6,151 nucleotides of DNA from Candidatus Aminicenantota bacterium. GTDB lineage: Bacteria; Acidobacteriota; Aminicenantia; UBA2199. How positions within the stretch are numbered: position 1 is the stretch's first letter; every line of letters starts with the position of its first letter. A program made the position numbers and the translations under genes. The DNA is taken from contig DAOWKX010000244.1 of the NCBI GenBank assembly GCA_030639705.1, positions 1 through 6,151 on the forward strand. Reading direction: 5' to 3'. Positions 5,910-6,151 of this stretch are shown piece after piece. The notes under the pieces were generated by a model, which was not told the origin of the DNA, did no database searches, and saw nothing but the letters and a program-made list of their open reading frames with translations.

Positions 5910-6151
5910 ATGAACAAAACCGAATTGGTAAAGGCCATCGCTGAAAAGGCAAATTTAAAAGTCTCTGATACCGAAAAATTGGTCAATACTTTTATTGACA
6001 CCGTATCAGGTGAGCTAAAAAAGAATGGAAAAGTAACACTCGTAGGATTCGGTACCTTTGCAACATCTCACAGAAAACAAAGAGTCGGTGTTAATCCAAA
6101 AACCGGCGCAAAACTGACTATTAAAGCGAAGAATGTTCCTGTTTTCAAAGC
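5910..6151 (+). CDS. HU family nucleoid DNA-binding protein (3' end outside window)
   Basis: The first 80 codons of an HU/IHF-type protein of about 90 residues are visible. HU is a small basic dimer that bends and compacts DNA and helps in replication, repair and recombination. The N-terminus MNKTELVKAIAEKANL and the dimerisation helices (to about residue 40) are followed by the signature GFGTF (46-50) and the start of the DNA-binding arm. The arm carries RKQRVGVNPKTGAKL (55-69), including the DNA-intercalating proline at 63, and then IKAKNVPVFK. The frame is open at the right edge, with only about ten residues missing. It has its own promoter and strong SD and is divergent from the ACT-like gene. 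HU and IHF subunits cannot be told apart reliably from sequence alone, but the arm resembles HU. Confidence 0.95.
   Translation, partial: MNKTELVKAIAEKANLKVSDTEKLVNTFIDTVSGELKKNGKVTLVGFGTFATSHRKQRVGVNPKTGAKLTIKAKNVPVFK

Overview
The window is a piece of an AT-rich bacterial chromosome. It carries core bacterial genes (radA at the left edge, an HU-family gene at the right edge), sigma70-type promoters and Shine-Dalgarno sites on some genes. Nothing seen fixes the phylum. The divergent Fpg-type glycosylase resembles a form I associate with anaerobic Firmicutes, but that is recollection and not proof. No rRNA, tRNA, CRISPR array or intact insertion sequence was seen.

Layout from left to right: (1) The C-terminal half of RadA/Sms, running in from the left edge and followed by an AT-rich palindromic terminator. 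(2) A near-consensus promoter (TTGAAA-17-TATAAT) leading into a possible 52-residue small ORF, a UPF0158-family gene and a divergent Fpg/Nei-like gene. The last two overlap by ATGA and look translationally coupled. (3) A 290-bp spacer holding, on the minus strand, the C-terminal HTH remnant of an IS200-like (REP-associated) tyrosine transposase, then a promoter. (4) An AAA_14/DUF4143 ATPase whose start codon sits where transcription should begin, so its mRNA is probably leaderless. (5) A 197-bp convergent spacer with an inverted repeat. (6) On the minus strand, a 613-residue protein with ACT-like modules and no recognised enzyme domain, also predicted to be leaderless. (7) A divergent regulatory region with phased A-tracts and a strong promoter, then the first 80 codons of an HU gene.

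Functionally, three of the six larger genes concern DNA: RadA (recombination intermediates), the Fpg-like protein (lesion binding or repair) and HU (nucleoid). The UPF0158 protein is co-transcribed with the Fpg-like gene. The AAA_14/DUF4143 gene is an accessory-type gene and lies beside the transposase remnant, which fits a site of past insertion.

No obvious new multi-gene defence or metabolic system was found. The most notable points are: the Fpg-like protein lacks the N-terminal catalytic proline but keeps its H2TH and zinc-finger parts; two unrelated genes share the same promoter-to-ATG geometry (TTGACT, TAAAAT, exactly 6 nt, ATG); HU has a predicted leader of about 11 nt; and the large ACT-like protein has no assigned function.
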